Of a stretch of 64,000 nt of DNA, positions 19,926 to 28,794 are shown one piece after another. This DNA comes from Phycisphaerales bacterium UBA2421 (GTDB lineage Bacteria > Planctomycetota > Phycisphaerae > Tepidisphaerales > Tepidisphaeraceae). Where the stretch lies: contig DDRH01000067.1 in the NCBI GenBank assembly GCA_002343075.1, forward strand, positions 310,915-374,914, written 5' to 3'. The position numbers were made by a program, and so were the translations under genes. The notes beneath the pieces are model-generated. The model saw nothing but the letters and a program-made list of their open reading frames with translations, did not search any database and had not been told where the DNA came from. Positions within the stretch are counted from its first letter, which is position 1, and each line of letters opens with the position of its first letter.

Positions 19926-20942
19926 ATGTCTGCGCTGTCAAACTTGTTTCGCGCGCGCGACGTTCGCCCGCCGGTCTACCGGGCCGTGCTGCGCCACGAG
20001 ATCGAGCAGGCCATGCGCCTGATCGTCGGCAACCACCGCGGGCCTGCCAGCGACGAGCAAGTTTTGGATTTCCTCTCGTTCGCCCTCGGCAGGGGCATCG
20101 ATGTCGCTGCAACATGGGTTGCAGAGGTCGGTGGAAAGATCGAATGGGCGCTCCTTCCCGTGGTTAGCCCGGGCAGAACCATGCTGCTTTTTACGCCCGC
20201 GGCGCCTCCCCGGCGGGATTGCCTGGGGACGATCGCCGGGCTGAGCGACGCCGTCAGCGTGCATTTTGCCAGCCGGGGCGTGCAGCTATCACAAATGCTC
20301 ATCGACCCAAAGGCAACAGCACTCATTACGGCCTACCTCGCCTGCGGGTTCGTCCGGCTGGCCGAGTTGTATTACCTTCAGACCGACATTCGAGGCAACG
20401 AGCCGATGCCCGCACTGCCGCCGGGATGGGCCGTTTCGACTTACAGCGCTGAAGCTCACGCGGCGTTCGGTGAGGCGATTCTGGCGAGTTATCAGGGCAG
20501 CCAGGATTGTCCGTCCTTGAACGGGGTACGCGATGTGGAAGACGTCATCGCAGGGCACAAGGCCGCCGGGGACTTTGATCCCCGGCTTTGGTTTTTGCTG
20601 AGGGAAAGCGGAAAAACGTTGGGAACGCTGCTGCTCAACCGCTCTCCTGGCAATAACTCGGTTGAACTGGTCTATCTCGGAGTCGCCCCCGAGGCGCGTG
20701 GCCGGGGCGTGGGGGATTTTCTGATGGAGTGGGCCAGGGGCGTCTCCGGGCTGGAGGCCCGCAAGCATCTCTCGCTCGCGGTCGATTCGGGGAACCAGCC
20801 GGCACTTCGCTTGTATTACCGGCACGGGTTGATGCGAATCGGCTCTCGGGTGGCGATGGTTCGTGATTTGCGGGTATTGCAAGAGCCGGCGGCTGCGGAA
20901 TCGGCCCCAGCTTTGGCCAACTACCCCCCCGCTGCGGAATGA
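19926..20942 (+). CDS. GNAT-family N-acetyltransferase, probably two-domain
   Basis: The ATG opening MSALSNLFRARD is preferred; an upstream open stretch covers the divergent promoter and the start of the neighbour. The protein is 338 residues. The C-terminal domain has the acetyl-CoA loop VELVYLGVAPEARGRGVGDFL and ends VDSGNQPALRLYYRHGL, typical of GNAT enzymes. The N-terminal 160 residues look like a second, degenerate GNAT fold, as in mycothiol-synthase-like proteins. The acceptor substrate is unknown. Confidence 0.8.
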   Translation: MSALSNLFRARDVRPPVYRAVLRHEIEQAMRLIVGNHRGPASDEQVLDFLSFALGRGIDVAATWVAEVGGKIEWALLPVVSPGRTMLLFTPAAPPRRDCLGTIAGLSDAVSVHFASRGVQLSQMLIDPKATALITAYLACGFVRLAELYYLQTDIRGNEPMPALPPGWAVSTYSAEAHAAFGEAILASYQGSQDCPSLNGVRDVEDVIAGHKAAGDFDPRLWFLLRESGKTLGTLLLNRSPGNNSVELVYLGVAPEARGRGVGDFLMEWARGVSGLEARKHLSLAVDSGNQPALRLYYRHGLMRIGSRVAMVRDLRVLQEPAAAESAPALANYPPAAE

Positions 20943-21610
20943 CCACCAGGCGAGCGGCACGGCCCTCGGGGGGCCAAAATTTCTAATATTTTTTACACTC
21001 CACAACTAATCCACACGCCCGATAAAAGCGTGTACGGGTCGTTGATATCAGTATTTTTTGGTTGAATCCCGCAATCCCCGCCTGTTGCCCGTTCGTTGTG
21101 AACGGAAAATCCCATAAACAAGGCCTTGTCAGTATAGAAAACGTGACTATCTTCGGAAGCACATTCAGGGATGAATAGAACCGTGTGAGCATAAGGCAAA
21201 GATTCGCCGGGTGCCAAAAACCAGTTGGCCGGGCGACAGATCTCCCTCGGAAGCCACGCTGCTCACGGCAAAGATCACTCAATCGATCACATCGCACGGA
21301 AGCGAACCCTTCAAGGATGAAGAGGCGGGTCTGACCCACCCGCTTTGAGGCAAGACGTCTCAGCCCGCCCGGGGAAAATGTTCGGGCGCGCGGAAGTCTG
21401 GTCGTGCCTGAGGCAAGCCGTTTTGCCTTGGCCGAAGGGCCCCGTTGCGCACGAGGGTGGGCCGAAAGCGTTGCCGCAGCACCGAAGGCATGTGGAGGTT
21501 GCCTCGGAGCAGTCTGCGAAGCGCCAGGCAGACCGTCGTCTTTTCAGGGAAGGCGGCACGCGAAGTCTGCCTGTGACAGGGAACGGAAGGAAACGGAAAA
21601 GGAGATCCTC
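20943..21610 (+). promoter_or_regulatory. Non-coding region upstream of dnaA: A/T-rich tract, DnaA-box-like site and structured leader
   Basis: This 668-bp gap precedes dnaA. The first part is locally A/T-rich (20,975-21,000) and next to it lies TAATCCACA at 21,007-21,015, one mismatch from the DnaA box TTATCCACA. An inverted repeat (acacgc/gcgtgt) follows at 21,013-21,033. The last 290 bp are G/C-rich and able to fold: hairpins at 21,325-21,343, 21,411-21,428 and 21,512-21,533, plus an alternative pairing with 21,565-21,571. It may be an origin fragment, a dnaA autoregulatory region or a structured leader. One near-match box is weak support for oriC. Confidence 0.4.
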
Positions 21611-23164
21611 GTGAGCTGCATTAGCGCACACGACCCACAGCTCGTGCGATTGGCAGATGCCATCGCCCAACGCGTTGGAGCACAACGCTTCAATGTCTGG
21701 TTCACCAATTCAACCAAACTCGATTTAAAGCAGGACGAACTGGAGATATCCGTCCCGAATGACTTCATCAGCGACTGGATCGACAAGCACTACACCCGCC
21801 CGATCCAGGAGGCGGCCAACGAAGTGCTGGGGCAGGAACTTTGCGTACGATTCTCCGTCGTACCGCAGTTGTTCGATACGGAGTCTGAGAACGATAACAG
21901 CGCACCGGTCGCGGCTCGCGCGAACGGCGGCTCTCGTGCCCTGGTAGGCGCGAAATCGCCCGCGGTGGTGATGAAGAGTGGTACACACCGCCCGCCGATG
22001 TCGGCGAGTCGCCCTGCCGAGACACTTCGCCCGACCTTGCGCCCCAACGCGCGCCCGGCGTCGGAGCAGGATCGCGAGAGCATCGTCAACAACTATTCCA
22101 GCCGGGCACGGCTTCGGCATGACCTCGACAGCTACATTGTCGGCCACGGCAACCAGCTTGCATTCAACGCCGCAGTCTTTGTTTCGGAGTATCCCGGCGC
22201 GCAATACAACCCGCTTTTTGTGCACGGCTCGTGCGGGCTGGGCAAGTCGCACCTGCTGCAGGGACTGTGCAAGCGATTCATCGAACTGCATCCCACCAAG
22301 CGCTGGATGTATCTCACCGGCGAAGAATTCACCAACGAGTTTTTGACCGCGTTGCGCAACAGCCGGGTGGATGCGTTCCGCAGGAAGATGCGCGATCTGG
22401 AATTGCTGGTGATCGACGATGTTCACTTCATGGCAGGCAAGACCGCGACGCAGGAGGAGTTCCTGCACACGTTTAATGCCATCGAAGCCATGGGAAAACA
22501 GGTGGTCCTGGCCAGCGATAATCACCCGAAACTGATCGAACGCTTCGGCGAATCGCTTGTCAACCGGTTCATGAGCGGCATGGTGGTGCGCGTCGACCCC
22601 CCGAACTTCGCGATGCGCTGCGACATTCTGAAGCAAATGAGCCACCGCGGGGGGTTTAAGGTTTGCGAAGACGTCATCACATGGATCGCCCGCCGGGTCA
22701 CACAAAATGTCCGCGAACTTGAAGGCTCACTCACCAAGGTCAACGCACACATGCAGATGTCCGGGCAGAAGCAGGCCTCTCTGCAGCTTGCGCAGGAAGC
22801 GCTTGGTGATCTTGACAGGCTCATGGTGCAACCCGTGCGCCCCGACAACATCCTACTAAGCGTCTGTCACTACTTCGGCCTGGATCACAAGGATCTCATG
22901 TCCGGCCGACGGCAGCGGACCATTTCGCTCGCCCGGAGTGTTGCGATGTTCCTCGTGCGCAAGACCGCCAAACTCAGCTTCCCGGAAATCGGCATGAGAA
23001 TGGGTAAGCGAAATCACAGCACAGTCATCAGTGCGTGCAGGCGAATCGAGCGTGCCGTGCTCAAAAATGAGATGCTCGCATGGACGAGCAACATCGGTGA
23101 GCGATCCGAAGAAGCTCAGGAATTGATCCAGCGGCTGGAAGACGCCGCGCGGGCGCTGAACTGA
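21611..23164 (+). CDS. dnaA: Chromosomal replication initiator protein DnaA
   Basis: The GTG start is chosen because AAAAGGAG sits just upstream and DnaA domain I begins at once (DPQLVRLADAIAQRV). A longer in-frame opening upstream has no DnaA similarity. The product is 517 residues. Domain III has a slightly unusual Walker A GSCGLGKSH, Walker B LLVIDDVHFM, and sensor/arginine-finger motifs (ESLVNRFMSGMVV). Domain IV carries the DNA-binding signature GKRNHSTVISACRRIE, with Asn replacing the usual Asp. It binds DnaA boxes and opens the origin. A strong terminator follows; dnaN is not adjacent. Confidence 0.97.
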   Translation: MSCISAHDPQLVRLADAIAQRVGAQRFNVWFTNSTKLDLKQDELEISVPNDFISDWIDKHYTRPIQEAANEVLGQELCVRFSVVPQLFDTESENDNSAPVAARANGGSRALVGAKSPAVVMKSGTHRPPMSASRPAETLRPTLRPNARPASEQDRESIVNNYSSRARLRHDLDSYIVGHGNQLAFNAAVFVSEYPGAQYNPLFVHGSCGLGKSHLLQGLCKRFIELHPTKRWMYLTGEEFTNEFLTALRNSRVDAFRRKMRDLELLVIDDVHFMAGKTATQEEFLHTFNAIEAMGKQVVLASDNHPKLIERFGESLVNRFMSGMVVRVDPPNFAMRCDILKQMSHRGGFKVCEDVITWIARRVTQNVRELEGSLTKVNAHMQMSGQKQASLQLAQEALGDLDRLMVQPVRPDNILLSVCHYFGLDHKDLMSGRRQRTISLARSVAMFLVRKTAKLSFPEIGMRMGKRNHSTVISACRRIERAVLKNEMLAWTSNIGERSEEAQELIQRLEDAARALN

Positions 23165-23200
23165 CGTATCAGATTGCGCGTCGGTAAACTGTAAAGACCA

Positions 23201-23242
23201 AATCAGCAGCTACCTTAAAAAGGTGCTGCTGATTCTCTTTTC
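23201..23242 (+). terminator. Rho-independent terminator after dnaA
   Basis: A 15-bp stem with one bulged base (aatcagcagc-t-acctt paired with aaggtgctgctgatt) and a three-base loop is followed by a T-rich run (ctctttt). It lies 36 bp after the dnaA stop. Confidence 0.85.
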
Positions 23243-23301
23243 CCTGGTTTGCGAAACGTCGGCGCGTACCGCCACTTCTTCGATGTCGTGTAAACGTCAC
23301 A

Positions 23302-23712
23302 TCAGACAACCACCGTACAGATCACTTTTCGCCGTCGGGGGCGCGTGTCGAAGTCGATCAAGGCTACCTGTTGCCACTCTCCTGTGAGCAGCTTTCCGCT
23401 TCCAAATGGGATGCAGATTCCGGTTCCGAGGACCGTCGAGCGTAAATGGCTGTGCCCGTTATCGTCGTTCCATGTGGCTTCGTGCTGGTAAGGCATATCG
23501 TCCGGGATGAGCCGCTGCAGGAGGTTGGGCAGGTCGTGCTTGACGAGTCCCGGTTCAAACTCAAGCGTTGTCACCGCCGCCGTTGAGCCATTGACGAAGA
23601 TGTGGACCAATCCCTCACCCCGTTCGGTCCGAAGTTGCTCTGCGATCTGCGGCGAAAGGTTAACGATCTCGCCGTTTCCTTCCGTGGAAATATCGATGAT
23701 GAAACGTCTCAT
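23302..23712 (-). CDS. YjbQ/UPF0047 family protein
   Basis: From ATG (MRRFIIDISTEG) the product is 136 residues, the usual family length; the frame is open further upstream but only antisense to the next gene. Signature stretches are VHIFVNGSTAAVTTLEFEPG, a GHSHLRSTVLG block, and LLTGEWQQVALIDFD near the C-terminus. YjbQ proteins can show thiamine-phosphate-synthase side activity in vitro, but their main role is unclear. Its start codon is only 18 bp from that of the divergent gene. Confidence 0.93.
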   Translation of the reverse strand: MRRFIIDISTEGNGEIVNLSPQIAEQLRTERGEGLVHIFVNGSTAAVTTLEFEPGLVKHDLPNLLQRLIPDDMPYQHEATWNDDNGHSHLRSTVLGTGICIPFGSGKLLTGEWQQVALIDFDTRPRRRKVICTVVV

Positions 23713-23730
23713 TAGAATTACAATCAGAGC

Positions 23731-25026
23731 ATGATTACCCGATGGGCACAAGGCGCAGCACTGCTGCTGGTTGTCGCGAATTTTTGTTCGGGGGCTGTCC
23801 CTGAGGGCAAATATGCGCGGCAACTGCAGACGGAGTGCCGGGAGTTGATTGCCGATGCGGTGAGTCGGCCCTACGGAATCGCCTGGGGCGAGGCACCGGC
23901 GGTCGTTCGCGGCGGCACTGCGGCGCGACCGGTGGTGATGAGCCATTCGGCCTCGCCGGCCGCGGGGTTGATTTTGCTTCTCGCGGGCGAACTTCTGAAC
24001 GAGCAGTCGTTGAAAGACGCCGCTGCCAGGTCGGCGGCGGGCGTTGTTGCGGCGCAGTCGCCGAGCGGAATGATCGCGCCAATCGCCCTCTTCGGTCATT
24101 CACCCGACGCCCACAACATCGACACCCCATTCCCCGACCGCAGCAGCACCGCCGCGGGAATGGGCCTCATCCTGGCTGTGCTTGAATCGCAGCCGACGCA
24201 GGACCCCGAATTGGTTAAGGCAGTCGAGGCTGCTTCAAAGTGGCTGAGGGAACAGCAAATCTCCCCTGAAGGCGGCTGGGCACGGGCCGAAGCCGACGGG
24301 TCTCAATCGGTGCGACTCGATGAGTCTGACTATCGAAATTGCACGATTGTGAAGTTGTTGGAGGCTGCTGTCCTGAATTCAGACTCGGCCCGCACCGCCG
24401 CTGGGCTGGCGCTGCAGCATCTGCGTCGCTTGCAGTTGAACGATGTCAGCGACCTTCTCCCGACCGCGCAACTCTGGACGACGCAGTACGACTTCGAGGG
24501 CGTTCCAATGTCGAAGGATGATCGCCCCGCTGTCGACTTTCTCGCGTCACGATACGCCCTTCAAGCGATGCTCGCCGGGGCGGTGGTGCTGCAGGAACGA
24601 GGTAGCGTCGCTGAACTAACCCGCGTTGCTCAACGCATCGAGCAACTCCGCCGGCCCGATGGCAATTGGGGGCATTTTGAAACAAGTCGCGGCACCAATG
24701 ACGTGGGTGGCGCGGGGGCCGATTTCGGCCTTCCCAACGTGCTAAGATCGGCTGCGGCGATGAAGAATCTTGGGCCGGATCGATATCTGCAGTTGCTGAA
24801 TCGCGGGTGGCGGGTGAATGCTCAGCTGGCCGCCACGGTGGTTGGGTTAACCGACGACCCCTTGTCGCTCAGTTGGCCGGTCGCTCGCTCGGAGGTGGCC
24901 GGTTACATCGAAAGACGCGCGTCGGAGTGGAAAACACTCGACTCCCCCCCGCCGGTGCAATTGCAACAGCGTACCGCCCGTCTGTGGCTATTGCTGCAGC
25001 GGGCGAAGCTGGAGCAGATGCAATGA
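23731..25026 (+). CDS. Secreted α/α-toroid (terpene-cyclase-like) protein
   Basis: 431 residues with a signal peptide (MITRWAQGAALLLVVANF). The rest is Ala/Leu-rich and helical, with QW-type repeats QQISPEGGWARAE and QLRRPDGNWGHFE that mark squalene-cyclase/prenyltransferase-like toroids. No DxDD or zinc motif was found, so the protein may bind rather than catalyse. An α/α-toroid polysaccharide lyase is another option. The start is 18 bp from the divergent yjbQ-like gene. Confidence 0.6.
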   Translation: MITRWAQGAALLLVVANFCSGAVPEGKYARQLQTECRELIADAVSRPYGIAWGEAPAVVRGGTAARPVVMSHSASPAAGLILLLAGELLNEQSLKDAAARSAAGVVAAQSPSGMIAPIALFGHSPDAHNIDTPFPDRSSTAAGMGLILAVLESQPTQDPELVKAVEAASKWLREQQISPEGGWARAEADGSQSVRLDESDYRNCTIVKLLEAAVLNSDSARTAAGLALQHLRRLQLNDVSDLLPTAQLWTTQYDFEGVPMSKDDRPAVDFLASRYALQAMLAGAVVLQERGSVAELTRVAQRIEQLRRPDGNWGHFETSRGTNDVGGAGADFGLPNVLRSAAAMKNLGPDRYLQLLNRGWRVNAQLAATVVGLTDDPLSLSWPVARSEVAGYIERRASEWKTLDSPPPVQLQQRTARLWLLLQRAKLEQMQ

Positions 25027-25096
25027 CCCGCTAACGATTCGCAGCAGGTAGTGTCTAATTCATTGCCGATTCTCACGTTGCGCCAAGTCGGCTTTC

Positions 25097-25125
25097 TTGC
25101 GACACCGTGTCGCGTGGGTTAGATT
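25097..25125 (+). promoter_or_regulatory. Candidate promoter with embedded palindromic operator upstream of livK
   Basis: TTGCGA (-35-like) and TAGATT (-10-like) are separated by 17 bp. Overlapping the -35 and filling the spacer is a perfect palindrome, GCGACAC-C-GTGTCGC (25,099-25,113). It lies about 50 bp before the livK start. A repressor bound there would block RNA polymerase. This reading is inferred from position and symmetry only. Confidence 0.45.
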
Positions 25126-25173
25126 TACCCGGCAGCAACAACTCGATTTCATCTCTAAAACGAGGCTTGGATC

Positions 25174-26295
25174 ATGCGAAAATTCTTTGGCGCTCTGGCG
25201 ATCGGCCTGGCAGCTTTTGCCCTGCCGGCTTCGGCTCTGGCTCAAGACATTCTGGTGGGCCATTACGGCTCGCTGACTGGCTCGGAAGCGACCTTTGGCC
25301 AGTCGACCAGCAACGGCATCAAGCTGGCAATTAGTGAGATAAACGGGGCCGGGGGCATCAATGGAAAGATGGTCAAGCTGGTTGAGTACGACACCAAGGG
25401 CGATGCGCGCGAAGCAGGTGCTGTCGTCACCCGGCTGGTCACCGCTGACAAGGTGAGCATCGTGCTTGGCGAGGTGGCCAGTTCGCTCTCGCTGGCGGGT
25501 GCACCGGTTTGCCAGTCGAACCAGGTGCCGATGATCAGCCCCTCCAGCACCAACCCGCGGGTGACGCTGGTGGGCGACTATATCTTCCGCGTGTGTTTCA
25601 TTGATGAGTTTCAGGGCTACGTTGCGGCGAAGTTTGCCACCGAATCGAAGAAGGCGAAACGCATCGCGATTCTGCAGGACCAGGCCTCAGCCTATTCGGT
25701 TGGACTCGCCGACTTTTTTCAGAAATACCTTCAACAGTTCGGCGGGGACGTAACAACTCGCCAGAGCTACAACGCCGGCGATCAAGATTTCACCGCCCGC
25801 CTTACCGCCATCCGCGGCACCAATCCCGACATGATTTATGTCCCGGGCTACTACACCGACGTGGCCAACATCGCGATTCAGGCCCGGAAGCTTGGCATTA
25901 ACGTTCCCCTGCTGGGCGGCGACGGCTGGGACTCGGCCAAGCTCACCGAAATCGGTGGTAAGTCGATCGAAGGCAGCTTTTTCTCCAATCATGCCGCTCC
26001 CGATGAACCTGCCATGGTCGATTTCTCCGCCAAGTATCGAGATGAGTACGGCGCCGACCCCGATGCGCTGGCTGCATTGGGCTACGATGCGGCGATGGTC
26101 GCATTTGACGCCATCAAGCGCGCTAAATCGCATACTGGCCCGGCGATTCGAGACGCTTTGAAGGAGACCAAGCTGCAGGGTGTGACGGGCATGATTGCCT
26201 TTGATGGCGATCGCAACACCACCAAGGACGCGGTGATGGTCGAGGTGAAAGACGGCAAGCTGGTGATGGCCGAGCGCATCAAACCCTCAAACTGA
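25174..26295 (+). CDS. livK: Branched-chain amino-acid ABC transporter substrate-binding protein
   Basis: 373 residues with a clean signal peptide ending ASALAQDILVG. The mature protein is a type I periplasmic binding protein of the Leu/Ile/Val-binding class: GSEATFGQSTSNGIKLA at the start, SSTNPRVT for the ligand-binding hinge, and FFQKYLQQFGGDV. It delivers amino acids or related compounds to the LivHM channel. It is the first gene of a five-gene transporter operon; the exact ligand is not fixed by sequence. Confidence 0.95.
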   Translation: MRKFFGALAIGLAAFALPASALAQDILVGHYGSLTGSEATFGQSTSNGIKLAISEINGAGGINGKMVKLVEYDTKGDAREAGAVVTRLVTADKVSIVLGEVASSLSLAGAPVCQSNQVPMISPSSTNPRVTLVGDYIFRVCFIDEFQGYVAAKFATESKKAKRIAILQDQASAYSVGLADFFQKYLQQFGGDVTTRQSYNAGDQDFTARLTAIRGTNPDMIYVPGYYTDVANIAIQARKLGINVPLLGGDGWDSAKLTEIGGKSIEGSFFSNHAAPDEPAMVDFSAKYRDEYGADPDALAALGYDAAMVAFDAIKRAKSHTGPAIRDALKETKLQGVTGMIAFDGDRNTTKDAVMVEVKDGKLVMAERIKPSN

Positions 26296-26325
26296 TAGCA
26301 CTGATGACGGACGCCTGAAGTTTGT

Positions 26326-27630
26326 TTGTGTCAATCGCGAAGTCACGTGGCCGATTTCCTGCAGACCCTCATCATCGCCATCACACTCGGCAGCCTCTAC
26401 GCGCTGATTGCGCTTGGCTATACGATGGTGTACGGCGTCTTGAAGCTCATCAACTTCGCACATAGCGACGTAGTGGTGCTGGGTGCCTGGTTGAGCATGA
26501 CGGTGGCGGTCTTCTTATTGCCGCGCATCGGTGTGACCGGCGCGACGTGGTGGGCAGGCGGACTGGTGCTGATACTGGCGATGCTCTTGTGCGGAGCAAT
26601 CGGCTTTGCAATCGAGCGACTGGCATACAAGCCCATCCGAGGAGCGCCACGTCTCAATGCGCTGATTACTGCCATCGGGGTGTCGCTGTTTCTTCAGAAT
26701 TTCGGCCAACTCCAGTTCACGCTCATACCAAATGAACGAGTTGTCGCTTCCGGAGCGTTGCAGGAGCGTGGGCAAGACCCGAGGACCATCCGGCTGGCCG
26801 AAACGGTGTCGATCGAGAGCGAGCAAAAGTACGCGGTGCGGCTGTTTAAGAATTCAGCTCCTGAAGGTGCGACGCCGCAGACGCGCAACATCGTTGCCGC
26901 GGCCGGTACATATGAAGCGGGGCGCGATATCGCAATCGACGGGGGCGTCGGGCGGGCCGACACGCGCGATGCGCGGTATGAGATCGTCCGAATCGCCGCC
27001 GGGGCACCGCTGAAGCTGCCGTTTGGGGCAATGCCCGCGGGGATGCCGGTTCTCTTTAACGATCGCCCCGTGTGGGAGCATGTTTTCGTATCGGAAACCG
27101 AACATGGTCGGCTGGAGAAACCCGTGCGAATCACGCTGCTCGACCTGACCATCGTCGGCACCGCGGTCGCGCTTCTAGTTGGGCTTCAGATACTCGTGTT
27201 TAACACACGGGTCGGCACAGCGATGCGCGCAGTCAGCTATAATATGGAAACAGCGGCGCTAATGGGCATCCCGGTTGACCGGATCGTCAGCATGACTTTT
27301 GTGCTGGGTGCCGCACTGGCAGCGGCGGCGGGGTTCTTATTTGCCGTTAAGTACACGCAGATTCAACAGCCGGCACACGCCACTTGGGTCCTGCTCGGCC
27401 TGAAAGCGTTTGTCGCGGCGGTGGTGGGTGGCATCGGCAACATCCGCGGGGCCACGCTCGGCGGGTTTCTCATCGCTTTTATCGAACAATTTGGCGCTTA
27501 CGCTGGTCTGCAGGTCGGCTGGGCAAATGCTTCTGCGTACACCGACGTTTTTGTGTTCGTCCTGCTCATTGTTGTTTTGCTGGTTAAGCCGACAGGCATT
27601 TTCGGAACCACTGTTCGAGAGAAAGTGTAG
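26326..27630 (+). CDS. livH: Branched-chain amino-acid ABC transporter permease LivH with large internal insertion
   Basis: A LivH-type permease. The TTG at 26,326 or the GTG at 26,347 (start of VADFLQTLIIA) could be the initiator; the second gives the usual family N-terminus. Family motifs are LINFAHSDVVVLGA, AMRAVSYNMETAALMGI and GGIGNIRGATLGGF. At 434 residues it is about 130 longer than typical LivH. The extra stretch (about residues 137-268) is soluble and lies between two membrane helices, in the loop that faces outward in this family. It pairs with LivM in the channel. Confidence 0.92.
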   Translation: MCQSRSHVADFLQTLIIAITLGSLYALIALGYTMVYGVLKLINFAHSDVVVLGAWLSMTVAVFLLPRIGVTGATWWAGGLVLILAMLLCGAIGFAIERLAYKPIRGAPRLNALITAIGVSLFLQNFGQLQFTLIPNERVVASGALQERGQDPRTIRLAETVSIESEQKYAVRLFKNSAPEGATPQTRNIVAAAGTYEAGRDIAIDGGVGRADTRDARYEIVRIAAGAPLKLPFGAMPAGMPVLFNDRPVWEHVFVSETEHGRLEKPVRITLLDLTIVGTAVALLVGLQILVFNTRVGTAMRAVSYNMETAALMGIPVDRIVSMTFVLGAALAAAAGFLFAVKYTQIQQPAHATWVLLGLKAFVAAVVGGIGNIRGATLGGFLIAFIEQFGAYAGLQVGWANASAYTDVFVFVLLIVVLLVKPTGIFGTTVREKV

Positions 27631-27663
27631 CCCAGCGGGCCGGGGTCCCTGGTTCATACGGAT

Positions 27664-28794
27664 ATGCAGACACTGGATTACGCAATCCCAGGCACGCGAC
27701 CAACTCAACCCGGATGGGTGACGTTTGTCCCGCCGCTGGCTGTTCTGATGCTGGCGTTGTTGATGCATTACTGTGTGCCTTTTCTTGGCGCATACGCAGA
27801 GCGCATCATGACCGATATGGCGATCGCGATGATCGCGGCGATGTCGCTCACGATTGTGAATGGGTTTACGGGCCAGTTTTCCATCGGCCACGCCGCGTTT
27901 ATGGCGCTCGGCGGCTACACGGCAGCCTGGTGCAGCTACTACTTTTGCCTGCGTTACTGGGGCCAGACCGCGGTCGTCCCGGGGACCCTCTTCGGCACGC
28001 ACCAACTCATCCTGCTTTGCTGCGCGCTGATCGGTGGCGCAGTCGCTGCGGGGGCTGGCTGGGTGGTCGGGCTGCCATCGCTGCGGCTGCGCGGCGACTA
28101 TCTTGCGATTGTCACGCTCGGCTTTGGGGAGATTCTCCGGGTTCTGTTTCAACAAACTAACAGCCAGGCGCTTTCCAAGCCCGAGTTAGCCAACCGGCCG
28201 CTGTTCGGGAGCGACCCAACCAACCCCGGATGGGTCTTCCCACCGGGCGTCGGCGGGTCGCTTGGTTTTACAGACATCCCGAAATCAACCAATCTCTTCC
28301 TGTGCTATCTGCTGGTCGGGCTGACGTTTCTGTTCGCCTATCGCCTGAAGTTTAGCAGCCTTGGCCGGGCACTGCTGAGCATCCGCGAGGACGAGATTGC
28401 CGCAGAGGCGATGGGCGTGAACGTCACGCGGCTTAAGGTGCGCGCGTTCATGTTTGCCGCGTTTTTCGCCGGCATCGCAGGAACGCTCTATGCGCATCAG
28501 TCGGGCACTACGCTTCGCCCGATCGATTCCGGCTTCATTCGCAGCTTCGATATTGTGATTATGGTGGTACTGGGCGGGCTAGGCTCTATCAGCGGCGCGT
28601 TACTGGCAGCGGTGATCATCACCGGCGTGACGGCGGCGTTGCTGGGGCTGACTGACTACGGCCTACTCCCCTACCGCATGCCCGTTTTTGCGCTGGTCCT
28701 GATTTTGATGATGATTTTCCGCCCAAAGGGACTCTTCGGCGTGCACGAAATCTGGGATTATCTCCCACAGTTCGGCAGAAAGGGGGCGAAATGA
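27664..28794 (+). CDS. livM: Branched-chain amino-acid ABC transporter permease LivM
   Basis: 376 residues with about nine hydrophobic segments. LivM hallmarks are NGFTGQFSIGHAAFMALGGYTAA, GLPSLRLRGDYLAIVTLGFGEI and GGLGSISGALLAA. Around residues 170-200 there is a short soluble loop with FGSDPTNPGWVFPPGVGG. It overlaps livG by ATGA, which implies coupled translation. It forms the membrane channel with LivH. Confidence 0.95.
   Translation: MQTLDYAIPGTRPTQPGWVTFVPPLAVLMLALLMHYCVPFLGAYAERIMTDMAIAMIAAMSLTIVNGFTGQFSIGHAAFMALGGYTAAWCSYYFCLRYWGQTAVVPGTLFGTHQLILLCCALIGGAVAAGAGWVVGLPSLRLRGDYLAIVTLGFGEILRVLFQQTNSQALSKPELANRPLFGSDPTNPGWVFPPGVGGSLGFTDIPKSTNLFLCYLLVGLTFLFAYRLKFSSLGRALLSIREDEIAAEAMGVNVTRLKVRAFMFAAFFAGIAGTLYAHQSGTTLRPIDSGFIRSFDIVIMVVLGGLGSISGALLAAVIITGVTAALLGLTDYGLLPYRMPVFALVLILMMIFRPKGLFGVHEIWDYLPQFGRKGAK

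Noticed and set aside
21300-21600. An RNase P, SRP or tmRNA gene before dnaA
   Set aside because: The region folds, but the conserved core sequences of those RNAs are not found.
21404-21610. A longer start for dnaA
   Set aside because: The extra 69 codons are Ala/Gly/Arg-rich with no DnaA similarity, and the ribosome site sits directly before the GTG at 21,611.
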